A stretch of DNA of 64,000 nt from Streptomyces sp. NBC_00433 (lineage in GTDB: Bacteria; Actinomycetota; Actinomycetes; Streptomycetales; Streptomycetaceae), in NCBI GenBank assembly GCA_036015235.1, contig CP107926.1, forward strand, positions 5,599,501 to 5,663,500. The letters run 5' to 3'. The notes under the pieces are model-generated. The model saw only the letters and a program-made list of their open reading frames with translations, ran no database searches and was not told where the DNA came from. The translations under genes and the position numbers were made by a program. Below, piece after piece: positions 48,853 through 57,612 of the stretch. Every line of letters begins with the position of its first letter. Within the stretch, counting starts at the first letter, position 1.

Positions 48853-50029
48853 GCAGTGGCGGCGGCGCGAGGCGGGCGGCACGGGCCCGGGGGTACGACG
48901 GGGGCCCGAGGCCGTCGTCGTCACCGGGATCGCCGTCCTCAGCGCCTTCGGGGACGGCGTCGGGGCGGTGCTCGACGCCGCTCTCGACGGGACGCCCGGC
49001 TTCACGCCCGTGAGCCGCTTCGGGGTCGACGGGCGGCGGTCCCGGCACGCCGCCGTGCACCCCGGGGCGCCGGTGCTCGCCGACGAGTTGACGCGGATGA
49101 TCGGGCAGGCCTGCGACCAGGCCGGGCTGGGCGCCGTCCAGCGCGCCGGCTGCGAGCTGTACCTGGCGGTGCACGGCGACCCCGCGCTGCCGCGCGCGGC
49201 CGAGGACGAGCGGCCCGCGCACGGCGCCGACACCTTCGCCGGAGCCGTCGCCCGGCGCGGCGGGCTGTCCGGCACGGCGCGGGCCTACACCTCGGCCTGC
49301 GTGGCGTCGAGCACGGCCGTGGCGGACGCCGCCGCGTCGATCGCCCGGGGGCGGGCGGAGCGCGTCGTGGTCGCCGCCGGATACCTGGTCGACGCCGACC
49401 AGTTCGCCGTCTTCGACGCCGGGCGGGCGCTCGCCCGCGACGGTCGGGTACGGCCCTTCAGCGCCGGGCGCGGCGGGCTGCTGCTGGGCGACGCGGTGGT
49501 CGCCGTGGTGGTCGAGTCGGCGTCCGCCGCGCGGGCCCGCGGGGCGGAACCGCTCGCGCGGCTCGCCGGCTGGGGGCGGACCGGCGACGCCCACCACGTG
49601 TGCCGGCCGCGGCCCGACGGCGCGGGACTGGCCCGCGCGATGGCCGACGCGCTGACCCGCGCGGAGCTGCGGCCCGAGCAGATCGGCTACGTCAACGCCC
49701 ACGGCTCCGGCTCCCCGGCCGGCGACACCGCGGAAGCCGCCGCGCTGCACCGGGTGTTCGGCGACGCGGCCGCGTCCTTACCGGTCAGCTCCACCAAGTC
49801 CGTGCACGGCCAGGCCCTGGAGGCCGGCGCCCTGCTCGAACTGGCCGTCACCATCGCGGCCCTGCGCGCCGGCTCGCTCCCGGTCAACGCCGGCTACCTC
49901 GGCCCCGACCCGGACTGCGAACTCGGCCTCATCCTCGACCGGCCCGCGCCGGCCGCCTCCGCGTACGGCCTGAGCCTGACCACGGCCTTCGGCGGCGCGA
50001 ACACCGCACTCCTGGTGGGCGCCCCGTGA
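48845..50029 (+). CDS. Ketosynthase-like protein with an altered active site
   Basis: A 394-residue thiolase-fold KS. The nucleophile Cys is present (TSACVASS) and the first His is present (NAHGSGSPAGD). The usual KxxxGH second His is replaced: KSVHGQALEA has Gln where His is expected and a His two places earlier. It may still condense, or act as a transferase. A TTA codon at 49778-49780 marks possible bldA control. It overlaps both neighbours and is followed by a truncated KS-like partner, a layout like KS/chain-length-factor pairs. Confidence 0.82.
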   Translation: MAEQWRRREAGGTGPGVRRGPEAVVVTGIAVLSAFGDGVGAVLDAALDGTPGFTPVSRFGVDGRRSRHAAVHPGAPVLADELTRMIGQACDQAGLGAVQRAGCELYLAVHGDPALPRAAEDERPAHGADTFAGAVARRGGLSGTARAYTSACVASSTAVADAAASIARGRAERVVVAAGYLVDADQFAVFDAGRALARDGRVRPFSAGRGGLLLGDAVVAVVVESASAARARGAEPLARLAGWGRTGDAHHVCRPRPDGAGLARAMADALTRAELRPEQIGYVNAHGSGSPAGDTAEAAALHRVFGDAAASLPVSSTKSVHGQALEAGALLELAVTIAALRAGSLPVNAGYLGPDPDCELGLILDRPAPAASAYGLSLTTAFGGANTALLVGAP

Positions 50030-50637
50030 CCGCCACCCTCACCGCCTTCACCGCCCGGGGCCCGCTGCCCGCGCAGGCCGAGTCCGCGGGCCTGCGCGTC
50101 CTCGCGGCCGCCGCCTGGCCCGAATTCCCCGCCGACGCGCCGCCGCCCCAGCTCCCCGGCTTCATCCAGTCGTCCTTCAGCCCCCTGGCGGCGGAAGCCG
50201 CCCACCGCTGCCTCACCCGCCGGCCGCCGACGCCCCCGGAAGCGGCGTCCGCGGACGACCTGGCACCCGCTGCCGTCCCCGCCGGCCGCGTCACCGCCGT
50301 GGTCATCGTCAGCGCCTTCGGCGACCTCGCCAACGCGACGCATGTCGCCCGGGTCGTCGACGGCGGCGGGGCGCTCAGCCCGCTGATGTTCTTCCAGGCC
50401 GTGCCCAACGCCGTCGCCGGCCACGTGGCCGCGCGCTGGGAGCTCGACGGGCCCGTCGTCTGCGTGGCGGACGCGGCCGCCGGGGTCGACGTGGCCCGGC
50501 TGCTCGTCGAGGACGGCGACGCCGACGAGGTGCTGCTGATCCGCGTCGACCAGGGCGTCGGCGCCGCGGGGGCGGACCGGGCGGAGGCCGTACTCGTGAC
50601 GGGGACGACATCGCACAGTGGAGGAGAGCAGCCGTGA
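50026..50637 (+). CDS. Short ketosynthase-like/chain-length-factor-like protein
   Basis: A 203-residue protein that resembles only the N-terminal part of a KS, as in the small beta-ketoacyl synthase-like proteins of aryl polyene clusters (SPLMFFQAVPNAVAGHVAARW). The position of the nucleophile reads VCVADAAAG, with Asp-Ala-Ala in place of the Cys, so it cannot condense by itself. The GTG start overlaps the previous stop, and the stop overlaps the next KS start. It is probably a structural partner for one of the flanking KSs. Confidence 0.75.
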   Translation: MTATLTAFTARGPLPAQAESAGLRVLAAAAWPEFPADAPPPQLPGFIQSSFSPLAAEAAHRCLTRRPPTPPEAASADDLAPAAVPAGRVTAVVIVSAFGDLANATHVARVVDGGGALSPLMFFQAVPNAVAGHVAARWELDGPVVCVADAAAGVDVARLLVEDGDADEVLLIRVDQGVGAAGADRAEAVLVTGTTSHSGGEQP

Positions 50638-51908
50638 CAGGTGCGGGCAAGCGCGAGGACGTCGTCATCACCGGGATGGGCATGGTGACCCCGGTGGGGA
50701 CCAGCGCCGACGAGGTCATGGCGGCGATGTGCGAAGGGCGGTCCGGGCTCAGCCGGCCGGCGGCGGGCAGCCTGCTGGACGGCAGCCTCGACGTGGGCGC
50801 CTTCGGGCCGCCGATCGACCCCGAGTCCGTGCTGTCGGGGCCCGAGGCCAGGGTCGTGGACCGCTACATCGTGATGGCCCTGCAAGCCGCCGGGGACGCG
50901 CTGGCCGACGCCGGGATCGAGGTCGGACGGGACGTGGACCCGTACCGGACCGGGGTGATCCTCTCCGGCACCGGCGGTCTCGCCACCCTGGAGGCGCAGG
51001 TCATCACCAGGACGCAGCGCGGGCGTCTCGGCGTCAGCCCGTACCTGCTGCCGGGGATGCTGCCCAACATGGGGGCGGCCCGGGTCGCGATCAAGCACGG
51101 CATCCGCGGCTACAGCTCCTCGATCGGCACCGCCTGCGCGGCCGGCGCGCAGTCCGTGGGGGAGGGGCTGCGGCTGCTGCGCGCGGGCGAGGCGGACGTC
51201 GTGGTGTGCGGGTGCAGCGAGGCGCCGCTCTTCCCGACGCTGGCCGACACCTTCAACAACGCCCGCGCCCTGGCCCGGGGCTGGGCCGCCGACCCGACCG
51301 GCGCGAGCCGGCCCTTCGACCGGCGGCGCAACGGCCTGGTGCTAGGCGAGGGCGCCGGCGTCCTGGTCCTGGAGCGGGCCGAGCACGCCGACGCGCGCGG
51401 CGCGGCCGGCTACGCGGCCGTCCTGGGGTGGGGCGCCACCAACGACGCCCACCACCCCACCACCCCGCACCCCGAGGGCGAGGGCGCGGCCGCCTGCATG
51501 CGGCAGGCGCTGGCCGACTCCGGGCTCGAACCCGCCGACATCGGCTACATCAACGCGCACGGCACCAGCACCAAGATCGGCGACCGCGCGGAAGCCCTCG
51601 CGATCCGCCGGGTCTTCGGCGTGGACGGGCCGCCGGTCAGCGGCACCAAGGCGGTCACCGGGCACATGCTCGGCGCCTCCGGCGTCGTCGAGTCCGCCGT
51701 CTCGGTCCTGGCGCTGCGCCGCGGCCTGCTGCCGCCGACGCACAACCTGGACGACCCGGACCCGGCCTGCGACCTCGACCACGTCCGCAAGGGCCCGCGC
51801 CCGGCCCCGGGGATCGGCCAGGTGATGTCGAACTCGTTCGGCTTCGGCGGCCACAACGTCAGCCTCGTCTACGGCCGTCCGGGAACGCGGCTTTCCCGCG
51901 CGGTCTGA
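50634..51908 (+). CDS. Ketosynthase, FabF/KAS II type
   Basis: A 424-residue KS with a complete Cys-His-His triad: GTACAAG, NAHGTSTKIGD and TKAVTGHMLGASG. MSNSFGFGGHN is the usual C-terminal motif. It is the only KS of the group with a fully canonical active site, so it is the likely condensing enzyme for chain extension on the neighbouring ACPs. The GTG start overlaps the preceding gene by four bases. Confidence 0.9.
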   Translation: MTGAGKREDVVITGMGMVTPVGTSADEVMAAMCEGRSGLSRPAAGSLLDGSLDVGAFGPPIDPESVLSGPEARVVDRYIVMALQAAGDALADAGIEVGRDVDPYRTGVILSGTGGLATLEAQVITRTQRGRLGVSPYLLPGMLPNMGAARVAIKHGIRGYSSSIGTACAAGAQSVGEGLRLLRAGEADVVVCGCSEAPLFPTLADTFNNARALARGWAADPTGASRPFDRRRNGLVLGEGAGVLVLERAEHADARGAAGYAAVLGWGATNDAHHPTTPHPEGEGAAACMRQALADSGLEPADIGYINAHGTSTKIGDRAEALAIRRVFGVDGPPVSGTKAVTGHMLGASGVVESAVSVLALRRGLLPPTHNLDDPDPACDLDHVRKGPRPAPGIGQVMSNSFGFGGHNVSLVYGRPGTRLSRAV

Positions 51909-52013
51909 CGGCACGTGAAAAACAAGCGTGGCACCAGCACGTACAGCAACACCGAGCCCATCAACACCAGGCACAGCGACACCAAGCACCGCGTCGGCAA
52001 TTAAGGAGCGGAA

Positions 52014-53105
52014 ATGGACTACCTCGGCATCGATCATGTCGAGTTCTACGTGGGTGACGCGCGCCAGGCGGCGTTCGTCCTGTGCTCCGCCTTCGGCTTC
52101 CGCCTCCTGGGGCAGGGCGGTCCCGAGACCGGCCTGCCCGGCCAGCGCAGCCTGCTGCTGGGCCAGGGCGACTGCCGGGTGCTGCTGACGTCGGGCCTGC
52201 TGCCCGACCACCCCGCGGTGGACTACGTATCCCGGCACGGCGACGGTGTGGCCGTGATCGCCTTCGGCACCAGCGACGCCAAGTCCTCCTTCGCCGCGGC
52301 CGTCGCGGGCGGCGCGACCGCGATCGACGCACCGCGGACGTACGACGGCAAGGACGCCTCCGTGCGGACCGCGACCGTCTCCGGCTTCGGCGACGTCATG
52401 CACCGGCTGGTCGAACGGCACGGCACGGAAGGGGACTTCCTGCCCGGCGCCGTCGAGATGCTGGACGGGCCGCCGCCGGCGGCCGAATCGGACCTGCTGC
52501 GGACCATCGACCATGCCGCGGTCTGCCTGGAGGCCGGCACCCTGGACGCCACCACCCGCTTCTACCAGCAGGCCTTCGGCTTCGACCTGATCTTCGAGGA
52601 GTACATCGAGGTCGGCGGCCAGGGGATGTTCTCGCAGGTGGTGCAGAGCCCCGGCGGCGGCGCCACGCTCACCCTGATCCAGCCGGACCTGAGCCGCTCG
52701 CCCGGCCAGATCGACGACTTCCTGGCCTGGCACGCCGGCCCCGGCGTGCAGCACCTCGCGCTCAGCAGCCAGGACATCGTCGCCGCCGTCGACGCGCTCG
52801 GCGAGCGGGGCGTCGGCTTCGCGCCCACCCCGGCCAGCTACTACGGCTCGCTCGACGGCCGGCTCGGGGCCGTCGACCTGCCGGTGGAGCGGCTGCGGCC
52901 GCGCGGCATCCTCGTCGACCGCGACCACTGGGGGCAGATGTACCAGATATTCGCCAAGTCCCTGCATGTGCGGCGGACCTTCTTCTGGGAGCTGATCGAG
53001 CGGCACGGCGCCCGCACGTTCGGCACCAGCAACATCCCGGCGCTCTACGAGGCCAAGGAGCGGGAACTGGCCGCCGTCCGCGAGACCACCCAGGCAGGCC
53101 TGTGA
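52014..53105 (+). CDS. hmaS: 4-Hydroxymandelate synthase (HmaS type)
   Basis: A 363-residue non-haem iron dioxygenase. It matches HmaS along its length: IDHVEFYVGDARQAAF, GDGVAVIAFGTSDA, GFGDVMHRLVERHGT, GQIDDFLAWHAGPGVQHLAL and FGTSNIPALYEAKE. Iron ligands are His167, His247 and Glu326. It would convert 4-hydroxyphenylpyruvate to 4-hydroxymandelate. HPPD has the same fold, but the presence of a hydroxymandelate oxidase and an Hpg-type aminotransferase downstream settles the choice. The ATG at 52014 follows AAGGAGCGG. It starts a run of coupled genes to the end of the window. Confidence 0.93.
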   Translation: MDYLGIDHVEFYVGDARQAAFVLCSAFGFRLLGQGGPETGLPGQRSLLLGQGDCRVLLTSGLLPDHPAVDYVSRHGDGVAVIAFGTSDAKSSFAAAVAGGATAIDAPRTYDGKDASVRTATVSGFGDVMHRLVERHGTEGDFLPGAVEMLDGPPPAAESDLLRTIDHAAVCLEAGTLDATTRFYQQAFGFDLIFEEYIEVGGQGMFSQVVQSPGGGATLTLIQPDLSRSPGQIDDFLAWHAGPGVQHLALSSQDIVAAVDALGERGVGFAPTPASYYGSLDGRLGAVDLPVERLRPRGILVDRDHWGQMYQIFAKSLHVRRTFFWELIERHGARTFGTSNIPALYEAKERELAAVRETTQAGL

Positions 53106-54025
53106 TGACGACGACCCACGACGCGAACCCCTTCACCCTGACCCCCGCCGAGGCCGCGCTGCTGCCGGACGAGGACGACGTCGCCTTCTACGCCCAGCAC
53201 GGCTGGTACCTCACCAGGAAGCTGCTGGCCGACGAGGAGGTCGACGAGCTGGTCGCCGCCAGCGAGCGCTACTACGCCGGCGAGCGCAGCCGTACGCTGC
53301 CGGTCCGCCCGCCCCGGCTGGCGGCCTGGCAGCCCTCCGACGGACCCGTCCAGCGCCACAACGACTACGTGCACGTCGAGAGCGACCCGCTCGCCCGGAT
53401 CCTGCGCAAGCCGCTGATCGGCGCGGTCGCCGCCCGGCTGGCCGGCGCGGCGGAGATCCGGGTCTTCCAGTCGACGCTGATACTCAAGCCCGCCGTCGAC
53501 GGCGAGCCGAGCAACATCGTGCCCTGGCACTTCGACAAGCACTACTGGTCGACGTCCACCTCGGAGCGCATGCTCACCGCCTTCATCCCCTTCCACGACT
53601 GCGGCGAGGAGATGGGCACCCTCACCGTGGTCGACGGCAGCCACCACTGGAAGGAGACCGGCAGGGACGACTCGATGACCCGGCATTTCGCCGAGCGCGA
53701 CAAGGCCGACCTGGAGCGGGTGCTCGCCGAGAACGCCGCCTACAACGGGGCCGAGATCCGCAAGGTGCCGCTGGTCATCCCCAAGGGCCACATGAGCTTC
53801 CACCACTGCCTGACCTACCACGGCAGCGGCCCCAACCGCAGCGGCCGGCCGCGCCGCGCCGTCTCCCTCCACCTGCAGGACGGCGACAACGAATACCGCC
53901 GCTTCCCGCTGAGCGGCGGCGGCGAGGCCGCGTACAACCACGACGTCCTGGTCCGGCGGCTGCCGGACGGCCGGCCCGACTACGCCGACCCCGACTACTG
54001 CCCGGTGCTGTGGCGCGCGCCATGA
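53105..54025 (+). CDS. PhyH-family Fe(II)/2-oxoglutarate dioxygenase
   Basis: A 306-residue phytanoyl-CoA hydroxylase-like oxygenase. The iron triad is His142, Asp144 (PWHFDKHYW) and His239 (TYHGSGPN); the Arg of GRPRRAVSLH would bind 2-oxoglutarate. The ATG overlaps the HmaS stop (TGATG). It probably hydroxylates a pathway intermediate, possibly carrier-bound. The substrate cannot be read from sequence. Confidence 0.88.
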   Translation: MTTTHDANPFTLTPAEAALLPDEDDVAFYAQHGWYLTRKLLADEEVDELVAASERYYAGERSRTLPVRPPRLAAWQPSDGPVQRHNDYVHVESDPLARILRKPLIGAVAARLAGAAEIRVFQSTLILKPAVDGEPSNIVPWHFDKHYWSTSTSERMLTAFIPFHDCGEEMGTLTVVDGSHHWKETGRDDSMTRHFAERDKADLERVLAENAAYNGAEIRKVPLVIPKGHMSFHHCLTYHGSGPNRSGRPRRAVSLHLQDGDNEYRRFPLSGGGEAAYNHDVLVRRLPDGRPDYADPDYCPVLWRAP

Positions 54026-54984
54026 CCGCAGCCGACCTCTACCGCACGGTCGCCCTGATCCGCGGCTTCGAGCAGCGGGCCGTCGAGCTGGTGCGCACCG
54101 GCGTGATCAGCGGCGGCATCCACCCCTGCACCGGGCAGGAGGCCGTCGCCGCCGGCACGTGCGCCGCGCTGCGCCCCGACGACGTCATCACCAGTACCCA
54201 CCGCGGCCACGGGCACGTCCTGGCCAAGGGGGCGGACCCGGCCAGGATGATGGCCGAGCTGGCGGGCCGCACCACCGGGCTCAACCAGGCGCGGGGCGGC
54301 TCCATGCACGCGGCCGACTTCGGCGCGGGCGTCCTCGGGGCCAACGCGATCGTCGGCGCCGCCGTGCCGATCGCGACCGGCGCGGCCTGGGCGATGCGGC
54401 AGCAGGGGTCCGACCGGGTCGCGCTCGCCTACTTCGGCGACGGCGCCGTCAGCCAGGGCGTGGTGCTGGAAACCTTCAACCTGGCCGCGCTGTGGCGCGT
54501 CCCGGTCGTCCTGGTCTGCGAGAACAACGGCTTCGCGACCTCCATGCGCCCCGCCGACACCATGGCCGGCTCGGTCCTCGGCCGCGCGGCGGCCTTCGGC
54601 ATCCCGGCGAGCGCGGTGGACGGCATGGACCCGCAGGCGGTGCTCGACGCGACCGCCGAGGCCGCCGACCGCGCCAGGTCGGGCGGCGGCCCCACGCTGC
54701 TGGAGTGCGTCACCTTCCGCTTCGACGCCCACCACACCTGGGAGCACACCGCCCGCCCCCGCTACCGCACCGACGACGAGGTGGCGGCGGGCCGGGCCCG
54801 CGACCCGCTGGAGATCCAGGGCGCCCGCATCCCCGCGGCCACCCGCGCCGCGATCGACGCGGAGACGGCGGCGCTGCTGGACGAGGCGGTGCGCTTCGCG
54901 CTCGACAGCCCGCACCCCGACCCGGCCGGCGCCCTCGACCACCTCTATGCCACCGGGATGCGGCCCAGGGCGGGGGCGCTCTGA
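54022..54984 (+). CDS. ThDP-dependent 2-oxoacid dehydrogenase E1, alpha subunit
   Basis: A 320-residue E1 alpha. GDGAVSQGVVLETFNLAAL...CENN is the GDG-NN ThDP/magnesium motif, split over about 30 residues as expected, and STHRGHGHVLAKG contains the catalytic-loop His. ATG 54022 overlaps the previous stop by four bases. No E2 or E3 gene is nearby, so this is not a housekeeping complex. Candidate roles are decarboxylating 4-hydroxyphenylglyoxylate and passing the aroyl group to CoA or an ACP, as suggested by the E1-like PglB/PglC pair of phenylglycine biosynthesis, or moving a two-carbon unit. Confidence 0.88.
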   Translation: MTAADLYRTVALIRGFEQRAVELVRTGVISGGIHPCTGQEAVAAGTCAALRPDDVITSTHRGHGHVLAKGADPARMMAELAGRTTGLNQARGGSMHAADFGAGVLGANAIVGAAVPIATGAAWAMRQQGSDRVALAYFGDGAVSQGVVLETFNLAALWRVPVVLVCENNGFATSMRPADTMAGSVLGRAAAFGIPASAVDGMDPQAVLDATAEAADRARSGGGPTLLECVTFRFDAHHTWEHTARPRYRTDDEVAAGRARDPLEIQGARIPAATRAAIDAETAALLDEAVRFALDSPHPDPAGALDHLYATGMRPRAGAL

Positions 54985-55952
54985 TGCCCAACCTCTCCTA
55001 CCTCAAGGCGCTGAACCGCGCCATCGGCGACGAGATGGAACGCGACCCGGCCGTCTGCGTCCTCGGCGAGGACATCGGGGTCGCGGTCACCTACGCCACC
55101 GCCGGGCTGCTCCGCCGCTTCGGCCGCGACAGGGTGCTGGACACGCCCATCTCCGAGCAGGCCTTCACCAGTTTCGCGACCGGTGCGGCGATGGCCGGGA
55201 TGCGGCCGCTGATCGAGTTCCAGATCCCCGCGCTGCTCTTCCTGGTCTTCGAGCAGATCGCCAACCAGGCGCACAAGTTCTCGCTGATGACCGGCGGCCA
55301 GACGCGGGTGCCGGTGACGTACCTGCTGCCCGGGTCCGGCTCCCGGGACAGCTGGGCGGGCCAGCACTCCGACCACCCGTACAGCCTGTTCGCGCACGTC
55401 GGCGTCAAGACGGTGGTGCCGGCGACGGCGTCGGACGCCTACGGCCTGCTGGTGACGGCGATCAGGGACGACGACCCCGTCGTCGTCTTCGCCCCCTCCG
55501 GCGCCCTGGCCTCCCGCGAGAACATCGACTTCGACGCGCTGGCCCCGGTGCCGCTCGGCTCGGGCCGCGTCCACCGCTCCGGCACCGACGTGACCGTGGT
55601 GGCGGTGGGCCACCTCGTGCACGACGCGCTGGCGGTCGCGGACGACCTGGCCGGCTCGGTGTCGGTCGAGGTCTTCGACCCGCGCTCGCTCTACCCCTTC
55701 GACTGGCAGGGTCTCGCCGCGTCGCTGGAGCGCACCGGGCGGCTGGTGGTGGTCGACGACTCCAACCGCACCTGCGGCATCGGCGCGGAGATCGTCGCGA
55801 CCGCCGCGGAGGAGATGCGCCTGACGGCGCCGCCGCGCCGGGTCACCCGGCCCGACGGCGCGGTGCTCCCCTTCGCCCGCGAGCTCGACCTGGCGTGCCA
55901 GCCGACCCGCGGGCAGCTGCGGGCGGCCGTGGAGAAGGCGGTTGGGGTCTGA
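54984..55952 (+). CDS. ThDP-dependent 2-oxoacid dehydrogenase E1, beta subunit
   Basis: A 322-residue E1 beta (transketolase-like pyrimidine and C-terminal domains). VLGEDIG contains the Glu that activates ThDP, TPISEQAFTSFATGAAMAG and HSDHPYSLFAHVG are conserved family segments. The ATG overlaps the alpha stop (TGATG), as for an obligate heterotetramer. Same context and uncertainty as the alpha subunit. Confidence 0.88.
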   Translation: MPNLSYLKALNRAIGDEMERDPAVCVLGEDIGVAVTYATAGLLRRFGRDRVLDTPISEQAFTSFATGAAMAGMRPLIEFQIPALLFLVFEQIANQAHKFSLMTGGQTRVPVTYLLPGSGSRDSWAGQHSDHPYSLFAHVGVKTVVPATASDAYGLLVTAIRDDDPVVVFAPSGALASRENIDFDALAPVPLGSGRVHRSGTDVTVVAVGHLVHDALAVADDLAGSVSVEVFDPRSLYPFDWQGLAASLERTGRLVVVDDSNRTCGIGAEIVATAAEEMRLTAPPRRVTRPDGAVLPFARELDLACQPTRGQLRAAVEKAVGV

Positions 55953-55982
55953 CATGACAAGGCGATACGAAGGAGGAACGCT

Positions 55983-57611
55983 GTGACCGGCAGCAACATC
56001 CGGGCCAGACTGGCCGCCGACCCCGAACTCGGCGCGGGCAATGTGCTGCCCAAGCTGTTCGAGCACGGGGCCGACCCGGAAGGGCCGGGGGCCGCCTTCG
56101 ACACCCCGGTCGACGGGCTTCCCGCCTGGCAGCAGCTCAGCCTCGGGCAGTTGCGCGAGCGGGTGGCGGCCAGGGCCGCCTGGTGGCACGAGCACGGCAT
56201 CGGCCCGCGCGACCCCGTCGCGATCCACGTCTCCGACGCGGCGGACTGCCTGCTGAACTTCCTGGCACTGGCCTGGCTCGGCGCGATCCCCGCGCTCATG
56301 AACACCTACCTGCCCGGCGACATCGCCGCCGAATACATCCGGCGGCTGCGCGGTGTCGCCCTCGTCACCGACGCCGAGCACCGCGAGCGGCTGGCCGGCC
56401 ACGACCTCGGCCTCACCGTCCATGCCGACGCGGCCGAGGTCGGCACCGCGGACCCGGCCGCCGCTCCCGCGCCCTACCGCCACCACCCCGACGACCCGAT
56501 CGCCATCACCCACTCCTCGGGCACCACCCGGATGCCCGCCGCGGTCGTGCACTCCAACGCCAGCCTCTTCGCGGCCACCCGGCTCTTCCGGCTCTCCGCG
56601 CCGCGCGCCCGTGGCGCGGAGCGGATACTCAGCGCGCTGCCCGCCGCCCACGCCGCCGGCATCTCGGCGCTGAACATGGCGCTGTGCCTGCGCAGCGACC
56701 TGCTCCTGCTGTCCACGCAGAACGACGGACCCGCCGTGGTGCGGGCCATCGAGCGCTGGCGGCCGAGCGGCGTCCTCGGATTCGCCGCCACCTGGGCCCA
56801 GTTGGCGCGGCAGGACCTGACCGCGCACGACCTGGACTCGGTGTCGCTCTGGTTCAACACCGGCGACTGCGCCCACGAGCCGCACATCCGCCGCCTCGTC
56901 GCGGCCGGTTCGCGCGAGACCGCCACCCGCGAGGGGGTGCGCCGCGCCCCCGGGTCCAGCTTCGTGGACGGCCTCGGCTCCACCGAGATGGGCCACTCCG
57001 CCTTCCACATCACCCACACCACGGCGACCTCGCGCTACGGGCGCTGCGTCGGGGTGCCCCACGGCTTCGCCGAGGTCGCGCTGCTCGACACCGACACCGG
57101 CGAGGAGGTGCCGGTCGGCCAGGTCGGCCAACTGGGTCTGAAGGCACCGACGCTGGCGCCCGGCTACTGGAACGACTCGGCGGCCACCTACCGCAACCGG
57201 ATGCGCGGCTACTACCTCACCGGCGACCTGATGTACCGCGACGAGGAGGGCTACTACTTCCACGTCGACCGGGCCGTCGACGCCGTCGACCTCGGCGGCG
57301 GCGAATGGCTCTACACCGCCATGTCCGAGGAGCGCATCCTCGCCCGCTGCCCCGACGTGCACGACTGCACGGTGGTCTCCGCCGAGGTCGGCGGCCGCGT
57401 CGTCACCGACGTCCTGCTCGCCCTGCACGCCGACGCCGACCCCGGCCTGGACCGTACGCCGGCGGTCCGCGCCGCACTGACGGCCGCCGCCGCCGCGACC
57501 CTGCGCAGGGTCGTGCTCATCTCCGAGGCCGACCTGATCACCGGGCCGACCGGCAAGGTCCGCAAATTCCTGATGCGGCAGCGGCATCGCGCCGAGACGG
57601 CAGGGGTGTGA
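55983..57611 (+). CDS. AMP-forming acyl ligase with an atypical P-loop
   Basis: A 542-residue ANL enzyme. The P-loop reads THSSGTTRMPAAVVHS, where the usual G-PKG is changed to R-MPAA, so the phosphate-binding Lys is missing. DGLGSTEMGH (A5), YYLTGDLMY (A7) and the C-terminal catalytic Lys in GPTGKVRKFL remain. It may be slow or use an altered substrate. The GTG start has AAGGAGGAA upstream. It lies between E1 beta and the condensation protein; loading a hydroxyaryl carboxylate onto a carrier is the simplest guess. Confidence 0.82.
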   Translation: MTGSNIRARLAADPELGAGNVLPKLFEHGADPEGPGAAFDTPVDGLPAWQQLSLGQLRERVAARAAWWHEHGIGPRDPVAIHVSDAADCLLNFLALAWLGAIPALMNTYLPGDIAAEYIRRLRGVALVTDAEHRERLAGHDLGLTVHADAAEVGTADPAAAPAPYRHHPDDPIAITHSSGTTRMPAAVVHSNASLFAATRLFRLSAPRARGAERILSALPAAHAAGISALNMALCLRSDLLLLSTQNDGPAVVRAIERWRPSGVLGFAATWAQLARQDLTAHDLDSVSLWFNTGDCAHEPHIRRLVAAGSRETATREGVRRAPGSSFVDGLGSTEMGHSAFHITHTTATSRYGRCVGVPHGFAEVALLDTDTGEEVPVGQVGQLGLKAPTLAPGYWNDSAATYRNRMRGYYLTGDLMYRDEEGYYFHVDRAVDAVDLGGGEWLYTAMSEERILARCPDVHDCTVVSAEVGGRVVTDVLLALHADADPGLDRTPAVRAALTAAAAATLRRVVLISEADLITGPTGKVRKFLMRQRHRAETAGV

Positions 57612-57612
57612 C

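Noticed and set aside
52014..53105. 4-Hydroxyphenylpyruvate dioxygenase of tyrosine degradation
   Set aside because: Whole-length similarity to HmaS and the hydroxymandelate oxidase and Hpg aminotransferase in the same operon favour 4-hydroxymandelate synthase.
54022..55952. Housekeeping pyruvate or branched-chain dehydrogenase
   Set aside because: No E2 or E3 gene follows, and the pair is embedded by overlapping codons in a biosynthetic operon.
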